A stretch of DNA of 40,863 nt, from assembly GCA_900317105.1 (NCBI GenBank), contig ONFP01000018.1:1-40863 (forward strand). The letters run 5' to 3'. Below are positions 8,537 through 17,119 of this stretch, piece by piece. The notes beneath the pieces are model-generated. The model saw only the letters and a program-made list of their open reading frames with translations, searched no databases and was not told where the DNA came from. Made by a program: the position numbers and the translations under genes. The stretch is from an uncultured Succinatimonas sp. (GTDB lineage: Bacteria; Pseudomonadota; Gammaproteobacteria; Enterobacterales; Succinivibrionaceae). Numbering within the stretch: the first letter of the stretch is position 1; each line of letters opens with the position of its first letter.

Positions 8537-9151
8537 ATGACAATAAAAAATGTGGTTTTCGACTTTGGCGGTGTTTTACTTGACTGGAATCCACGCTATT
8601 TCTACCGAGATATTTTTAAAAATGATGAAAAAATGGAATATTTCATCAAAAATATCGTTACTTCCACCTGGAATGCGCAGATGGATAGAGGCAGAACATT
8701 CGAAGAATGCATGAAGGAGTTATCTGAATTAAATCCTGATTACAAAAATGAAATCAACCAGTACAGAAGCGGCTGGGAGAAAATGCTTAAAGGAGAAATT
8801 CCTGAAGGTATTAAGGTGTTCAATGCGGTTTTAGACTCAGGAAAATTCAAAATGTACGGTCTGACCAACTGGTCTGCAGAAACTTTCCCGTATGCATACA
8901 ACAAATACACTTTCCTGCAGAAACTAGAAGGAATCGTAGTTTCTGGCGAGGAAAAAATGGTAAAGCCAGAGAAAGGTATATATCTAACCTTGCTTGAAAG
9001 ATACAATCTTGTTCCTGAAGAAACATTCTTTATGGATGACAACATCAATAATGTTGAGGTTGCCTTAAGCCGAGGAATGCATGCGGTTCAGTTTACTGGA
9101 ACAGACGAAAACTTAGAACAGATTGCCAAGATTCTTGAAATAAAGATTTAA
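8537..9151 (+). CDS. HAD-superfamily hydrolase (YihX-like phosphatase)
   Basis: A 204-residue HAD subfamily IA protein, probably a sugar-phosphate or nucleotide phosphatase in the cytoplasm. Motif I is FDFGGVLLD with nucleophile Asp9. Motif II is YGLTNWS, motif III the lysine in MVKPEKGIY, and motif IV FFMDDNINNV. The second Asp of the common DxD is replaced by Gly, as in YihX-type proteins. ATG at 8537 is preferred over TTG at 8522, because GGAG at 8524-8527 is well placed for the ATG and overlaps the TTG. Two terminators follow. The natural substrate is unknown. Confidence 0.85.
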   Translation: MTIKNVVFDFGGVLLDWNPRYFYRDIFKNDEKMEYFIKNIVTSTWNAQMDRGRTFEECMKELSELNPDYKNEINQYRSGWEKMLKGEIPEGIKVFNAVLDSGKFKMYGLTNWSAETFPYAYNKYTFLQKLEGIVVSGEEKMVKPEKGIYLTLLERYNLVPEETFFMDDNINNVEVALSRGMHAVQFTGTDENLEQIAKILEIKI

Positions 9152-9180
9152 TTTTTTTCGGTAATTTCACCTTATTTTTA

Positions 9181-9215
9181 AGAGATTTCCTTACAAAGGA
9201 AATCTCTTTTTTTTT
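9181..9215 (+). terminator. First terminator after the HAD gene
   Basis: Perfect 12-bp stem (9181-9192 with 9196-9207) and 3-nt loop, followed by eight T. Confidence 0.93.
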
Positions 9216-9260
9216 CATGCACAAGAACTTAAGAAACTAAGTTCTTGGGCATGCTTTTTT
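9216..9260 (+). terminator. Second, longer terminator hairpin in tandem
   Basis: 15-bp stem with one A-G mismatch (9216-9230 with 9239-9253), 8-nt loop, then C and a T-run. It directly follows the first terminator and insulates the next promoter. Confidence 0.8.
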
Positions 9261-9279
9261 ATTTTTTTCTTCAAAATAT

Positions 9280-9307
9280 TAAAGTTTGAAATCTGAATTA
9301 CCGTTAA
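9280..9307 (+). promoter_or_regulatory. Sigma-28 (FliA)-type promoter
   Basis: An exact TAAAGTTT (9280-9287) lies 12 bp before ACCGTTAA (9300-9307). The flagellar sigma-28 consensus is TAAAGTTT-N11-GCCGATAA. The -35 is perfect and the -10 matches 6 of 8. The spacer is one base longer than consensus. Confidence 0.6.
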
Positions 9308-9334
9308 ATAGTAATAGAGTATAAGAGGTGAGGT

Positions 9335-9547
9335 ATGAGCACTGTAAATTCAAATTTTGGAAATGAAGCATTAAGTGCTGCAATGATGAAAAAAGCCTCT
9401 GAGGCACAGGGACAGATCGCTATGGCTCTATTAAGTGGAGCCGCTCAGACAGCATCCCAGACATCTCATATGAATACACCTGCAGCACCAGTACCACAGG
9501 TAACAAACACAGCATCAACAGGTGGAAATATTGATACCTATGCGTAA
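9335..9547 (+). CDS. Small YjfB-like putative motility protein
   Basis: A 70-residue Ala/Ser/Thr-rich protein without a signal peptide or membrane segment. The central helix (about residues 10-45) and the C-terminal GGNIDTYA resemble the YjfB family, annotated in databases as putative motility proteins, whose members also end in a G-x-x-ID motif. This match is from memory. A very strong ribosome site (GAGGTGAGG) precedes the ATG. The sigma-28-type promoter at 9280-9307 independently supports a flagellar-regulon role. It is a single-gene unit bounded by terminators on both sides. Confidence 0.6.
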   Translation: MSTVNSNFGNEALSAAMMKKASEAQGQIAMALLSGAAQTASQTSHMNTPAAPVPQVTNTASTGGNIDTYA

Positions 9548-9575
9548 AATTTATTCTTTTAATTTTCTCACAAAC

Positions 9576-9602
9576 AAGGGAGCCTTTCGGCTCCCTTTTT
9601 TC
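9576..9602 (+). terminator. Terminator of the YjfB-like gene
   Basis: Perfect 7-bp stem GGGAGCC/GGCTCCC (9578-9584, 9589-9595) with a TTTC loop and a T-run. Read on minus, a weaker T-rich tail follows, so it may also stop malK transcription. Confidence 0.9.
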
Positions 9603-9633
9603 TTGGCAAATTTGACAGATTAAACTGCTGTCA

Positions 9634-10791
9634 TCAGCTTCTCTTGTACACTGCTGTACGAGGGAATGCCTTTCCTTCCTCATCAAACATATAACATGCA
9701 GATGAAGGAATTCCTACTTCCATGGTGTCACCTGGACGAACATCAAGCTCACAATCAGACTTAACAGTAAAATCTGATCCAACCTCTGATGACTCACAGT
9801 CCATATATACAAAGAACTCAGCACCAAGATTCTCGGTTACAGATACCCTGCAGGAGATCTTGCCACCATCAGCCTTATCAGAATCTGCTTTTACAAGGTG
9901 CTCTGGTCTTACACCAAGTGTTACTGTATTACCGACCTGAGCTCTTCTTGCATCAACACATGCTGTAATCTTTTCTCCATTTGATAGTTTAACTACACAC
10001 TTGTCTTCAGCGACTGATTCAATCTCTCCTTTCAGGAAGTTCATCTTAGGAGAACCGATGAAACCTGCTACAAACTTGTTTACAGGATGGTTATACAGCT
10101 CAAGAGGAGATCCGAACTGTTCCAGGTTTGACTCTGTCTGAGGGTTCATTGCCAGCGGACTTAAAACACAGATCTTATCTGCAAGAGTCATTGCCTCAAC
10201 CTGATCGTGGGTAACATAAATAATGGTAGCATTCAGTTCACGATGCAGTTTAGCAATTTCCAGTCTCATCTTCACACGCAGTGCTGCATCAAGATTTGAT
10301 AAAGGCTCATCAAACAGGAATACAGATGGGTTCTGAACTATACAGCGTCCAATTGCGACACGCTGACGCTGACCGCCTGATAGAGCCTTTGGTTTACGCT
10401 CAAGAAAAGCCTCTAGACCTAATACGTCAGCAGCCTGAACAACACGACGACGGATTTCTTCCTTATCCATCTTCTTTAATTTCAGACCAAAAGCCATATT
10501 CTCAAACACAGTCATGTGAGGATAAAGAGCATAAGACTGGAATACCATTCCAATGTTTCTCTGTGATGGAGGAACATCATTTACTCTCTTGCCTCCAATC
10601 ATCAGGTCACCGTCGGTAATATCCTCAAGGCCGGCAATCATTCTTAAAAGAGTTGATTTACCGCAGCCTGACGGGCCAACGAACACGATGAAATCACCAT
10701 CTTTAATATCAAGATTGATATTTCTTAAAGTATCCTTTAATAAAACAGGGTTATAGTTCTTTCTTACTTTCTGTAATAATACGTCTGCCAT
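9634..10791 (-). CDS. malK: Maltose ABC transporter ATPase
   Basis: The 385-residue ATPase that powers MalFG. It has Walker A GPSGCGKST near residue 40, the Q-loop in GMVFQSYALYPHMTV, signature LSGGQRQR near 137, Walker B VFLFDEPLSNLD and the H-loop in YVTHDQVEAMTLAD. The C-terminal ~140 residues form the MOI/TOBE regulatory domain (GVRPEHL). That domain is slightly longer than in E. coli MalK (371). In E. coli malK is divergent from malEFG; here it is the last gene of the same run. The ATG has a weak ribosome site (GAGA). The neighbours decide the name over UgpC/MsmK. Confidence 0.9.
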   Translation of the reverse strand: MADVLLQKVRKNYNPVLLKDTLRNINLDIKDGDFIVFVGPSGCGKSTLLRMIAGLEDITDGDLMIGGKRVNDVPPSQRNIGMVFQSYALYPHMTVFENMAFGLKLKKMDKEEIRRRVVQAADVLGLEAFLERKPKALSGGQRQRVAIGRCIVQNPSVFLFDEPLSNLDAALRVKMRLEIAKLHRELNATIIYVTHDQVEAMTLADKICVLSPLAMNPQTESNLEQFGSPLELYNHPVNKFVAGFIGSPKMNFLKGEIESVAEDKCVVKLSNGEKITACVDARRAQVGNTVTLGVRPEHLVKADSDKADGGKISCRVSVTENLGAEFFVYMDCESSEVGSDFTVKSDCELDVRPGDTMEVGIPSSACYMFDEEGKAFPRTAVYKRS

Positions 10792-10840
10792 TTTTTTTAT
10801 CTCTTTTATAAATCTTTAAACTATTCTATTTCTACTATTA

Positions 10841-12079
10841 TTAACCTTTTACGCCACCAGCGGTCAAACCACCGACTAACCAACGCTGGGCCAGCAGGAA
10901 TACAATGGTAATTGGTAAACCTGACAGAACTGCGGCGGCAGCGAAATCACCCCATAGATAATTCTGAGGATACAGGTACTGCTGAGCGCCCACTGCAAGA
11001 GTCAGTTCATCCATATCTAACAGAAGAACTGATGCAACAGGAACCTCAGCAACAGTTGCGATAAATGCGAGGATGAACACAACAGCAAGAATTGGAACTG
11101 ATAGAGGTAAAAGAATCAGTCTGAATGCTTGCCATGGGGTTGCGCCATCAATTGCTGCGGCCTCTTCTAATGAAGCATCAATAGTCTCGAAGTAACCTTT
11201 GATTGTCCAGATATGAAGTGCAATACCACCCATATATGAAAGAATCAGACCTCCATGAGTATTTAAACCAAGCCATGGAATATACTCACCAATCTTATCA
11301 AACAGAGCATAGATAGCAACCAGTGCCAGTACAGCAGGGAACATCTGGAAAATCAGCATTCCATTTAAGATTGTGTTCTTACCTGCAAACTTCATACGGG
11401 CAAAAGCGTATGCTGAGGTAGTAGAAAGACAGATGATCAGGAATGAGGTAATAAAGGCAACCTTTACAGAATTCCATAACCAGCGTAAAACAGGGAATGG
11501 AGGCGGTGTAATGGTCTCCTTATAAATACCATATGAGGTTCCTTCTTTATCATTCTTATCAATGATATATCTTAAAGAAGAATCCCCTTCCCCTGTCTTT
11601 ACAACAATCTTGTGAGCAAGTAACTTGCAGAGAGCGAATGCGGAATCAGAATCAGATAGCTTGCCTGAATCAATTGATTCAACATCAAAGCTTGATGAAA
11701 CCTCAACAGCATCATCCAAAGACTCAACCTTCTTGACATCTTCAGGATCAAAAGCTTCAGATATAAAGGCTCTGAAGGAATCATCTTCCTTTGTTGAAAC
11801 ATACATCTGAACTTTGCCATCATCTGTATTTACAAAATTAACCTCAGATCCAGGAACACGGTTAAGCTTTGTTACATCAAAGCCTAAAGCCAATCGCCAG
11901 TGATCCAGAGTCGAAGTTGATAACTTAGGAATTACATCACCCACAGAATAGTTTCCCTGTCTGAAGGAAATTGCAACAATCATCAGCAGAGGAAACATAA
12001 TTAAGCTTAGGAAAAACAGCATGAAAATATGAGCGGCTGCTTTTCTGTATTTTAAAGATTTTGGTTGAACAATAGCCAT
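10841..12079 (-). CDS. malG: Maltose ABC transporter permease MalG with large insertion
   Basis: A 412-residue permease. Its two ends closely match enteric MalG (about 296 residues): MAIVQPKS at the start, [19 protein letters not shown], the EAA loop [17 protein letters not shown], and the C-terminus [10 protein letters not shown]. Between LALGF (residue 67) and ITPPPF (190), in the first periplasmic loop after TM1, lie about 120 residues where E. coli has about 8. The insertion is hydrophilic and acidic and reads continuously in frame. ATG at 12079 has GGGAG 8 bases upstream and matches enteric starts; TTG at 12085 is less likely. The gene starts 15 bp after the malF stop. Confidence 0.92.
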   Translation of the reverse strand: MAIVQPKSLKYRKAAAHIFMLFFLSLIMFPLLMIVAISFRQGNYSVGDVIPKLSTSTLDHWRLALGFDVTKLNRVPGSEVNFVNTDDGKVQMYVSTKEDDSFRAFISEAFDPEDVKKVESLDDAVEVSSSFDVESIDSGKLSDSDSAFALCKLLAHKIVVKTGEGDSSLRYIIDKNDKEGTSYGIYKETITPPPFPVLRWLWNSVKVAFITSFLIICLSTTSAYAFARMKFAGKNTILNGMLIFQMFPAVLALVAIYALFDKIGEYIPWLGLNTHGGLILSYMGGIALHIWTIKGYFETIDASLEEAAAIDGATPWQAFRLILLPLSVPILAVVFILAFIATVAEVPVASVLLLDMDELTLAVGAQQYLYPQNYLWGDFAAAAVLSGLPITIVFLLAQRWLVGGLTAGGVKG

Positions 12080-12094
12080 TTTCAAAACTCCCTA

Positions 12095-13762
12095 CTACTG
12101 CTGCATTGCACTGTTTTTTGCAAATTTAAGCTGAAGCAGACTTAGAAGACCTACCACGATGAAGATCATGGTGGCAACTGCTGCAGCCAGACCGTAATCG
12201 TTACCCTTTCCACCTTCGAAAGCGATTCTGTAGGTAAAGCTTACAAGCAAATCAGTGTAACCTGCAGGAGCCTGAGTAGCTTCAATAATGTCTGGACCAC
12301 CTGAAGTCAGAAGCTGAATCAGAACGAAATTATTGAAGTTGAAGGCAAAGGATGCAATTAACAGCGGAGCCAATGGTTTAATCAGCAGAGGCAGAGTTAT
12401 GCATTTGAGGTTAGTCCATGGACTTGCCCCTTCAATTGCAGTAGCCTCATAAAGATCATCAGGAATTGATTTTAAAAGACCCATGCATAGGATCATCATA
12501 TATGGATAACCAAGCCAACAGTTAACAATCAGGATCATGCCTCGGGCTGCCCAAGGGTCTGTAAACCATTCAATAGAAGACCACTCTAGTCCAAGGAAAT
12601 TATATATAGGAGCCATTACTGCATTTAAGAACACATTAAGTTCACCAAAATTCTGATTGAAAAGACCTTTGAAAACCAGAATTGAAATGAATGATGGTAC
12701 TGCGTAAGGAAGAATCAGAAATACTCTATAGATCCCCTTAAAGCGAAGGAACTCCCACTGAACAAGGCAGGCAAGTACAAGCCCTATTGCCAGAGTAATA
12801 ATCACAGTTAAACCGGAGAAACATACAGTCCAGGTAAAAATCTTAAGGAAAGGCATACGAATGCTTTCGTTAGATAGGAACTTGACATAATTCTTTAAGC
12901 CGATACCAACTTTAAAACCAGGAGCAAATTCCTCGCCTTGAAGTTCTCCCTTTTCATTTGCATACTGGTAGTAGCCAGTTTCCATGTTAGGAAGAAACAG
13001 CTGCTTGGACTGAACATCCCATAAGGCATTTTGTTCTTTAACCACATAGCCGTTTTCTGCTGTCATACCTTTTTTAAGAGGAACGAACTTTTCTTCCTCA
13101 GCACTGAAATTTCTAAGACCGCTTAAGATCAGTTCCTGGTTTTTCTCAGCCAGATGCAGATTCAGTCTCTGAATATTATTCTTTAAAGTCAGCATCTGTC
13201 TCATAGGAACAACAGTTCCCTGGACAGAGTCTGAACTAGCTTTCACAAGGTTAATTGAAATAGGCTTTGAATTTTCATTATCAGCATCTGAGTTCTGTAC
13301 GAGAGTAACAGGTTTATCTAATTTAAAAGACTCACCATCTTTGCTTAAAACCAGATCATATTTGTCTTTTCCAAGATCGTACAGTTTGAAATCGTAATCA
13401 CTCCCCTCCGTCTTAAAGGTTTTCTTCAGATGATACTTCATGGCATTTTCTACACTCATAACATGAGCACCAGAATAATTGGTGAATGAAATCCAGAGAG
13501 TATAGATCAGAGGGAAGATAATAAATGCAGTCATGCCGGCTACAGCAGGGAATGCATAGCGCTGAGCATACATTTTCTTGCTTACAAAAACATATACACC
13601 AACACCCACAAGTACGAGATCAAGCAGAGGATATGCAATATCTCCGTTAATGTACATGCAGACATCAGCATATAAATTTACAAGAACAATTAGTAAAACA
13701 ATTGTCCATTTCGTAGCGACTTTTGGACAAAGTTTCTTATCCTGAATCGATGACAGAATCAT
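12095..13762 (-). CDS. malF: Maltose ABC transporter permease MalF
   Basis: A 555-residue permease subunit with eight expected helices and the large periplasmic P2 domain between TM3 and TM4 (about residues 95-295), which contacts MalE. CLVQWEFLRFKGIYRVFLIL and LPYAVPSFISILVFKGLFNQ are near-identical to enteric MalF, as is the EAA region LYEATAIEGASPW. ATG at 13762 is supported by AGGA at 13772-13775 and by the enteric start position. An upstream in-frame start would fall inside the malE-malF hairpin. It is somewhat longer than E. coli MalF (514), mostly in P2 and the loop before EWFTDPWAAR. Confidence 0.92.
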   Translation of the reverse strand: MILSSIQDKKLCPKVATKWTIVLLIVLVNLYADVCMYINGDIAYPLLDLVLVGVGVYVFVSKKMYAQRYAFPAVAGMTAFIIFPLIYTLWISFTNYSGAHVMSVENAMKYHLKKTFKTEGSDYDFKLYDLGKDKYDLVLSKDGESFKLDKPVTLVQNSDADNENSKPISINLVKASSDSVQGTVVPMRQMLTLKNNIQRLNLHLAEKNQELILSGLRNFSAEEEKFVPLKKGMTAENGYVVKEQNALWDVQSKQLFLPNMETGYYQYANEKGELQGEEFAPGFKVGIGLKNYVKFLSNESIRMPFLKIFTWTVCFSGLTVIITLAIGLVLACLVQWEFLRFKGIYRVFLILPYAVPSFISILVFKGLFNQNFGELNVFLNAVMAPIYNFLGLEWSSIEWFTDPWAARGMILIVNCWLGYPYMMILCMGLLKSIPDDLYEATAIEGASPWTNLKCITLPLLIKPLAPLLIASFAFNFNNFVLIQLLTSGGPDIIEATQAPAGYTDLLVSFTYRIAFEGGKGNDYGLAAAVATMIFIVVGLLSLLQLKFAKNSAMQQ

Positions 13763-13783
13763 GTCTAAAATTCCTAATTTGCC

Positions 13784-13828
13784 AAAAAAAAGTAAAAAAA
13801 TTCCCAGCACTAAGTGGACATGCTGGGA
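13784..13828 (-). terminator. Intercistronic terminator between malE and malF
   Basis: Perfect 8-bp stem TCCCAGCA/TGCTGGGA (13802-13809, 13821-13828), 11-nt loop, then A and seven T on the minus strand. It looks able to stop part of the transcription after malE, giving an excess of binding protein over permease. Confidence 0.8.
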
Positions 13829-13842
13829 GATTAGTTATTCGA

Positions 13843-15027
13843 CTATTCGCTTACAATACGCTTTGCAGCTGTATTTGCAGCCTCGTCAACACCCTGACGG
13901 CCTGAAGTTACATTCTTTAAAGCAGTTTCCAGTGAAGACCAGAACTTGCTCATCTCAGGAACTGAAGGCATTGGTTCGCCGTTTTCAGCGTTAACTTTGG
14001 TAGTTGCAATGCGAGGATCTTTATCAAGCTTTTCCTGGAAGGACTTAAGAGCAACTACACCCATTGCCTTGTCGTTATTAACAGCTTCAAGACCTTCGTC
14101 GGTTAATAGATAGTTCTCAAGGAATTCAACAGCAAGATCCTTATTTGGAGAAGCAGAGTTCATTGCAAGACCTGTTACACCAACAAAAGCCTTTGCATCC
14201 TTGCCACCTAGCTTAGGTAATTTATAGACTGTGAAGTCAACTTTTGACTGATCATAGTTTGGCCAGCCCCATGGACCGTTAATGATACATGCTGCCTTAT
14301 TCTTAGTGAACTGGGCTTCCATTACACCGTAATCTGCGCCCTTATCCATATAGCCCTTGTCTAAAAGAGTCTTAATGAAGTTCAGACCTGCCTTTGAACC
14401 GGCATTTGCAACACCAGTATCTTTTACGTCATAGCCGTTAGCAGTTTTCTTGAAAGCATAACCACCCTGAGCTGCAATCAGAGGGTATGAAAAATATGGA
14501 GTGGTGTAAGCCCAGATAATAGGCTTAACACCGTCTTTCTTCAGCTCGTCCCCTAGCTTCATTAAATCTTCAAAATTCTCAGGCTGTGACTTAACAAACT
14601 TGTTGTTACAGATTAGAGAAACAGCCTCGATAGCAACAGGATAACCAACAATCTTGCCATCAATAGTCATTGCTTCCCAGCCTACATTAGCGAATTTAGC
14701 CTTTACTTCATCGCTTACAGTGATAGGAGAAATCAAGCCTGCCTTTGACCACTCACCGAAACGGTCATGAGCCCACATGATTAAATCAGGGCCATTGCCG
14801 GTTGCAGCGGTCTGCTGGAATTTAACTTCTACCTGGTCAGGATGAGCAACGGTAACCTTGATGCCGGTGTCAGCGGTGAATTTCTCACCAACTTTGGCTA
14901 TACCGTTATATCCTTTATCTCCGTTAACCCAGATGGTTAACTGATCCTTTTCAATTGCTGCATTAGCTGACATTGATAGACCCAATGTAACAGCACAAAT
15001 CGCAGAAGCTAAGATTGTTTTCTTCAT
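13843..15027 (-). CDS. malE: Periplasmic maltose/maltodextrin-binding protein
   Basis: A 394-residue secreted binding protein, close to the E. coli length. The signal peptide occupies about residues 1-23 and ends at SANA. The mature start [19 protein letters not shown], followed by [11 protein letters not shown], is the classical MalE opening. [18 protein letters not shown] and [14 protein letters not shown] are also typical. The ATG is preceded by GGGA 8 bases upstream. It is the first gene of malEFGK, and the intergenic region upstream carries the AraC gene and a CRP site. Confidence 0.95.
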   Translation of the reverse strand: MKKTILASAICAVTLGLSMSANAAIEKDQLTIWVNGDKGYNGIAKVGEKFTADTGIKVTVAHPDQVEVKFQQTAATGNGPDLIMWAHDRFGEWSKAGLISPITVSDEVKAKFANVGWEAMTIDGKIVGYPVAIEAVSLICNNKFVKSQPENFEDLMKLGDELKKDGVKPIIWAYTTPYFSYPLIAAQGGYAFKKTANGYDVKDTGVANAGSKAGLNFIKTLLDKGYMDKGADYGVMEAQFTKNKAACIINGPWGWPNYDQSKVDFTVYKLPKLGGKDAKAFVGVTGLAMNSASPNKDLAVEFLENYLLTDEGLEAVNNDKAMGVVALKSFQEKLDKDPRIATTKVNAENGEPMPSVPEMSKFWSSLETALKNVTSGRQGVDEAANTAAKRIVSE

Positions 15028-15449
15028 TTTATGATCCCAGTAATTTATTCTCTTTATGTATTGTCTGTTTTAGGTTTTTACCTTTAAACTCCCTTGAAAA
15101 TTACGTTATCTTCATTTCCTAAGGTTAATAAGATTGTAAAGATTGTAACCACAAAACAACAATACAGTATTGACCTAAAAATGTATTATTTTATCTTCTT
15201 TGATATTTTTTGTGACATTAAGCAAAATTACAATAAATTCGATAAAAAAAGCAAATTAAAGAAAAATTATCGAAATGATAATAAAGATAAGGAGAAAATG
15301 ACATTTTTTTAACAAATGTACAAATATACATCACAATTTATTGATTTATTTCAATAATCAATGTGTTAGTGTGGTTCACATATTTGTATAAAGTAAAATA
15401 CAACTCGGATAAATTCAAAGAGTTAGGTTGTGATATTTTTCACAGTAAA
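15028..15449 (-). other. mal operon regulatory region (422 bp, no gene)
   Basis: Very A/T-rich DNA between the AraC gene and malE. It contains the CRP site at 15429-15444. A possible malE promoter lies on minus around 15130-15165 (TTGTTG, 18 bp, TACAAT), but I cannot pin it with confidence. I see no clear MalT boxes. Several short T-tracts could give bent DNA. Confidence 0.5.
15429..15444. promoter_or_regulatory. CRP-cAMP site
   Basis: TGTGA-TATTTT-TCACA is a perfect palindromic core of the CRP consensus. It lies 5 bp past the AraC stop and about 400 bp upstream of malE, which is far for direct class I/II activation. It may act with the AraC protein or on an unmapped promoter. Confidence 0.65.
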
Positions 15450-16337
15450 CTAATTCTGACGATACTTCAACGGAGTAATTCCGTATTTCTTTTTAAATAG
15501 TCTGAAGAAATATGACTCGTTATCAAAGCCATGATCTGATGCAATATCTGAAATCTGCTTTTCACCTCTTAGAATATCGTCCGCAGCCATCTGCAGTCTG
15601 TAGTCATTCACGTACTCAGTAAAGCTCATATTCATTGCTTTTTTGAAAAATCTGCAGAAATAAGCCTCAGAGAAATTCATACGTTTTGAGGCATCAGAAA
15701 CAGACAAAGGACCCGAGTGATGATCATGGATCCACTCTAAGAGTTCTTTTAGCTTTTCCTGTCTAAGCTTTTCAAATGTGGTATTAAGCTCAAGATTCTT
15801 AAAAATACCAGAACGTTCAAACTCCATGAACAAATCAAGAATCTTAATCTTAACCGTATATTGAGTCTTAAGTTCTTTAGATTTACAGTTGTCTCTGATA
15901 TATTCAAAGTCTTCTAAGATCTTTTGATATCCATCAAATTCAGGTTTTACAATGAAAGGTGTTTTTCTTATGGTACTGTACAGATAATCATAAAGATTGC
16001 TCTGCAGTTTATCATAATACGCAAAACGCATAATCTCAGCGTTAAAAACAATGGCACTCTCAACGGCATCGCGAGGTAAGGATATACTGTGAATCATCTT
16101 TGAAGGTATAAGCAGCATAGCAGGAGAATCGACAACCAAAGGTGATGTTTCAATATTCAGGATAAATCTTCCCTTTTCAAAACACAGAACCTCAACCTCT
16201 GTATGCCAGTGAGCATAAAGGAGCTTAGTGTAATTGTTGCCGTTATATCTGTAACTTGCGATTGGAAAAGCATTTGATCCATGCTTGATATCTTCCATCT
16301 TTACAGATTTTTCTTTTTTGTTATTTATCTCAGCCAT
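15450..16337 (-). CDS. AraC-family transcriptional regulator
   Basis: A 295-residue regulator. The N-terminal ~150 residues form a cupin-like sensing domain (HWHTEVEVLCFEKGRFIL). The C-terminal ~100 residues carry two helix-turn-helix motifs (LSVSDASKRMNFSEAYFCRF and ISDIASDHGFDNESYFFRLF) with the AraC ending KKKYGITPLKYRQN. It reads in the same direction as malE and lies directly upstream, so I infer that it controls maltose uptake in place of MalT. ATG at 16337 was taken; ATG at 16298 is an alternative, and neither has a strong ribosome site. Confidence 0.88.
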   Translation of the reverse strand: MAEINNKKEKSVKMEDIKHGSNAFPIASYRYNGNNYTKLLYAHWHTEVEVLCFEKGRFILNIETSPLVVDSPAMLLIPSKMIHSISLPRDAVESAIVFNAEIMRFAYYDKLQSNLYDYLYSTIRKTPFIVKPEFDGYQKILEDFEYIRDNCKSKELKTQYTVKIKILDLFMEFERSGIFKNLELNTTFEKLRQEKLKELLEWIHDHHSGPLSVSDASKRMNFSEAYFCRFFKKAMNMSFTEYVNDYRLQMAADDILRGEKQISDIASDHGFDNESYFFRLFKKKYGITPLKYRQN

Positions 16338-16409
16338 TTTTTACTGCAATAATGATGAACTATTTCGCTGTTGATATAGAAAAACAAACACAACCACTGC
16401 CGGATATTA

Positions 16410-16439
16410 ACATTAAAACGCATTTTTATCATGAGTCAA
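16410..16439 (-). promoter_or_regulatory. Putative promoter of the AraC gene
   Basis: On minus TTGACT (16434-16439), 18 bp, TAATGT (16410-16415). The -35 is flanked by a perfect inverted repeat GCATTTTT/AAAAATGC (16420-16427 and 16447-16454), a possible operator. Confidence 0.4.
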
Positions 16440-16577
16440 TTCTGACAAAAATGCTTTCTCAAAGCTAACTATATATTCCAATTGAAGAAATTAACAGGTT
16501 TACCAGCGCCATTCACCTATTTAAAAAAAAGCTATCCAGAAATAATCGATTAAGAGACAAAGAAAAAATGCGGAAGG

Positions 16578-16609
16578 AAAAAGAAGGAAACCGCTAAAAT
16601 TAGCGGTTT
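16578..16609 (-). terminator. Terminator of the DtxR-family gene
   Basis: Stem AAACCGCT/AGCGGTTT (16588-16595, 16602-16609), extendable to 10 bp, followed on minus by a T-rich run. Confidence 0.8.
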
Positions 16610-16639
16610 TCCAATATAAAACGGATAAAGGTAGTTTGA

Positions 16640-17089
16640 TTATACCAACTCATGATCCTTTAGATACTTGATAATCCCTTTCATTGTCTTATCAGAAATA
16701 ACGTGCTCTATTCTGCAGGCGTCACTTTCTGCGACATCCGAAGGAACATTGGCAACACTCTTAAAGAAAACTGTCAGATATTGATGACGCTTGAATACAG
16801 ATTCAGCAAGTTTTCTTCCCTCAGGAGTAAACTCAATATCACCTGCAAGACCGATTCTGATAAGATCCTTTTCCTTTAAAAGGCCAAGTCCGCGAGATAC
16901 ACTAGGCTTACTTAGTTTTAACTCATTAGCAACATCAACAGCCCTAACTAGACCATTTGATCTTCTTTCCTTTATCACAAGAATAGTCTCAAGATAGGTT
17001 TCTCCAGATTCTGCAATTTCTCCTGTTTTTTTCTGAACAGCCTCTGGAACTGCATCTAATGCTGACGGAGCACTCTTAATTTTTTCCAT
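16640..17089 (-). CDS. DtxR/MntR-family metal-dependent repressor
   Basis: A 149-residue repressor with an N-terminal winged helix (ETYLETILVIKER...VRAVDVANELKLSKPSVSRGL) and a metal-binding dimerisation part. His in FKRHQYLTVFF, and Cys, Glu and His in DACRIEHVIS, match metal ligands of the family. The Cys is the arrangement of iron-sensing DtxR/IdeR rather than manganese-sensing MntR. No SH3-like third domain is present. It probably represses metal uptake genes. It sits 30 bp downstream of a Fur-type gene, in the same direction, and ends at a terminator. Confidence 0.82.
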   Translation of the reverse strand: MEKIKSAPSALDAVPEAVQKKTGEIAESGETYLETILVIKERRSNGLVRAVDVANELKLSKPSVSRGLGLLKEKDLIRIGLAGDIEFTPEGRKLAESVFKRHQYLTVFFKSVANVPSDVAESDACRIEHVISDKTMKGIIKYLKDHELV

Positions 17090-17119
17090 GTTAAAACTAA
17101 ATTCCTAAATAAAAATAGA

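Larger units (their letters stand above)
16338..16639. other. Intergenic region between the DtxR and AraC genes (302 bp)
   Basis: It holds the AraC promoter and its flanking inverted repeat (16410-16454) and the terminator of the DtxR gene (16578-16609). No open frame with a ribosome site is visible in the remainder. Confidence 0.6.

Noticed and set aside
10281-10619. 112-codon plus-strand frame inside malK
   Set aside because: Antisense shadow of a highly conserved ATPase gene, with no ribosome site.
13763-13810. Longer MalF start at 13810
   Set aside because: It lies inside the terminator stem and loop, adds residues absent from other MalF, and has no ribosome site. ATG at 13762 has AGGA.
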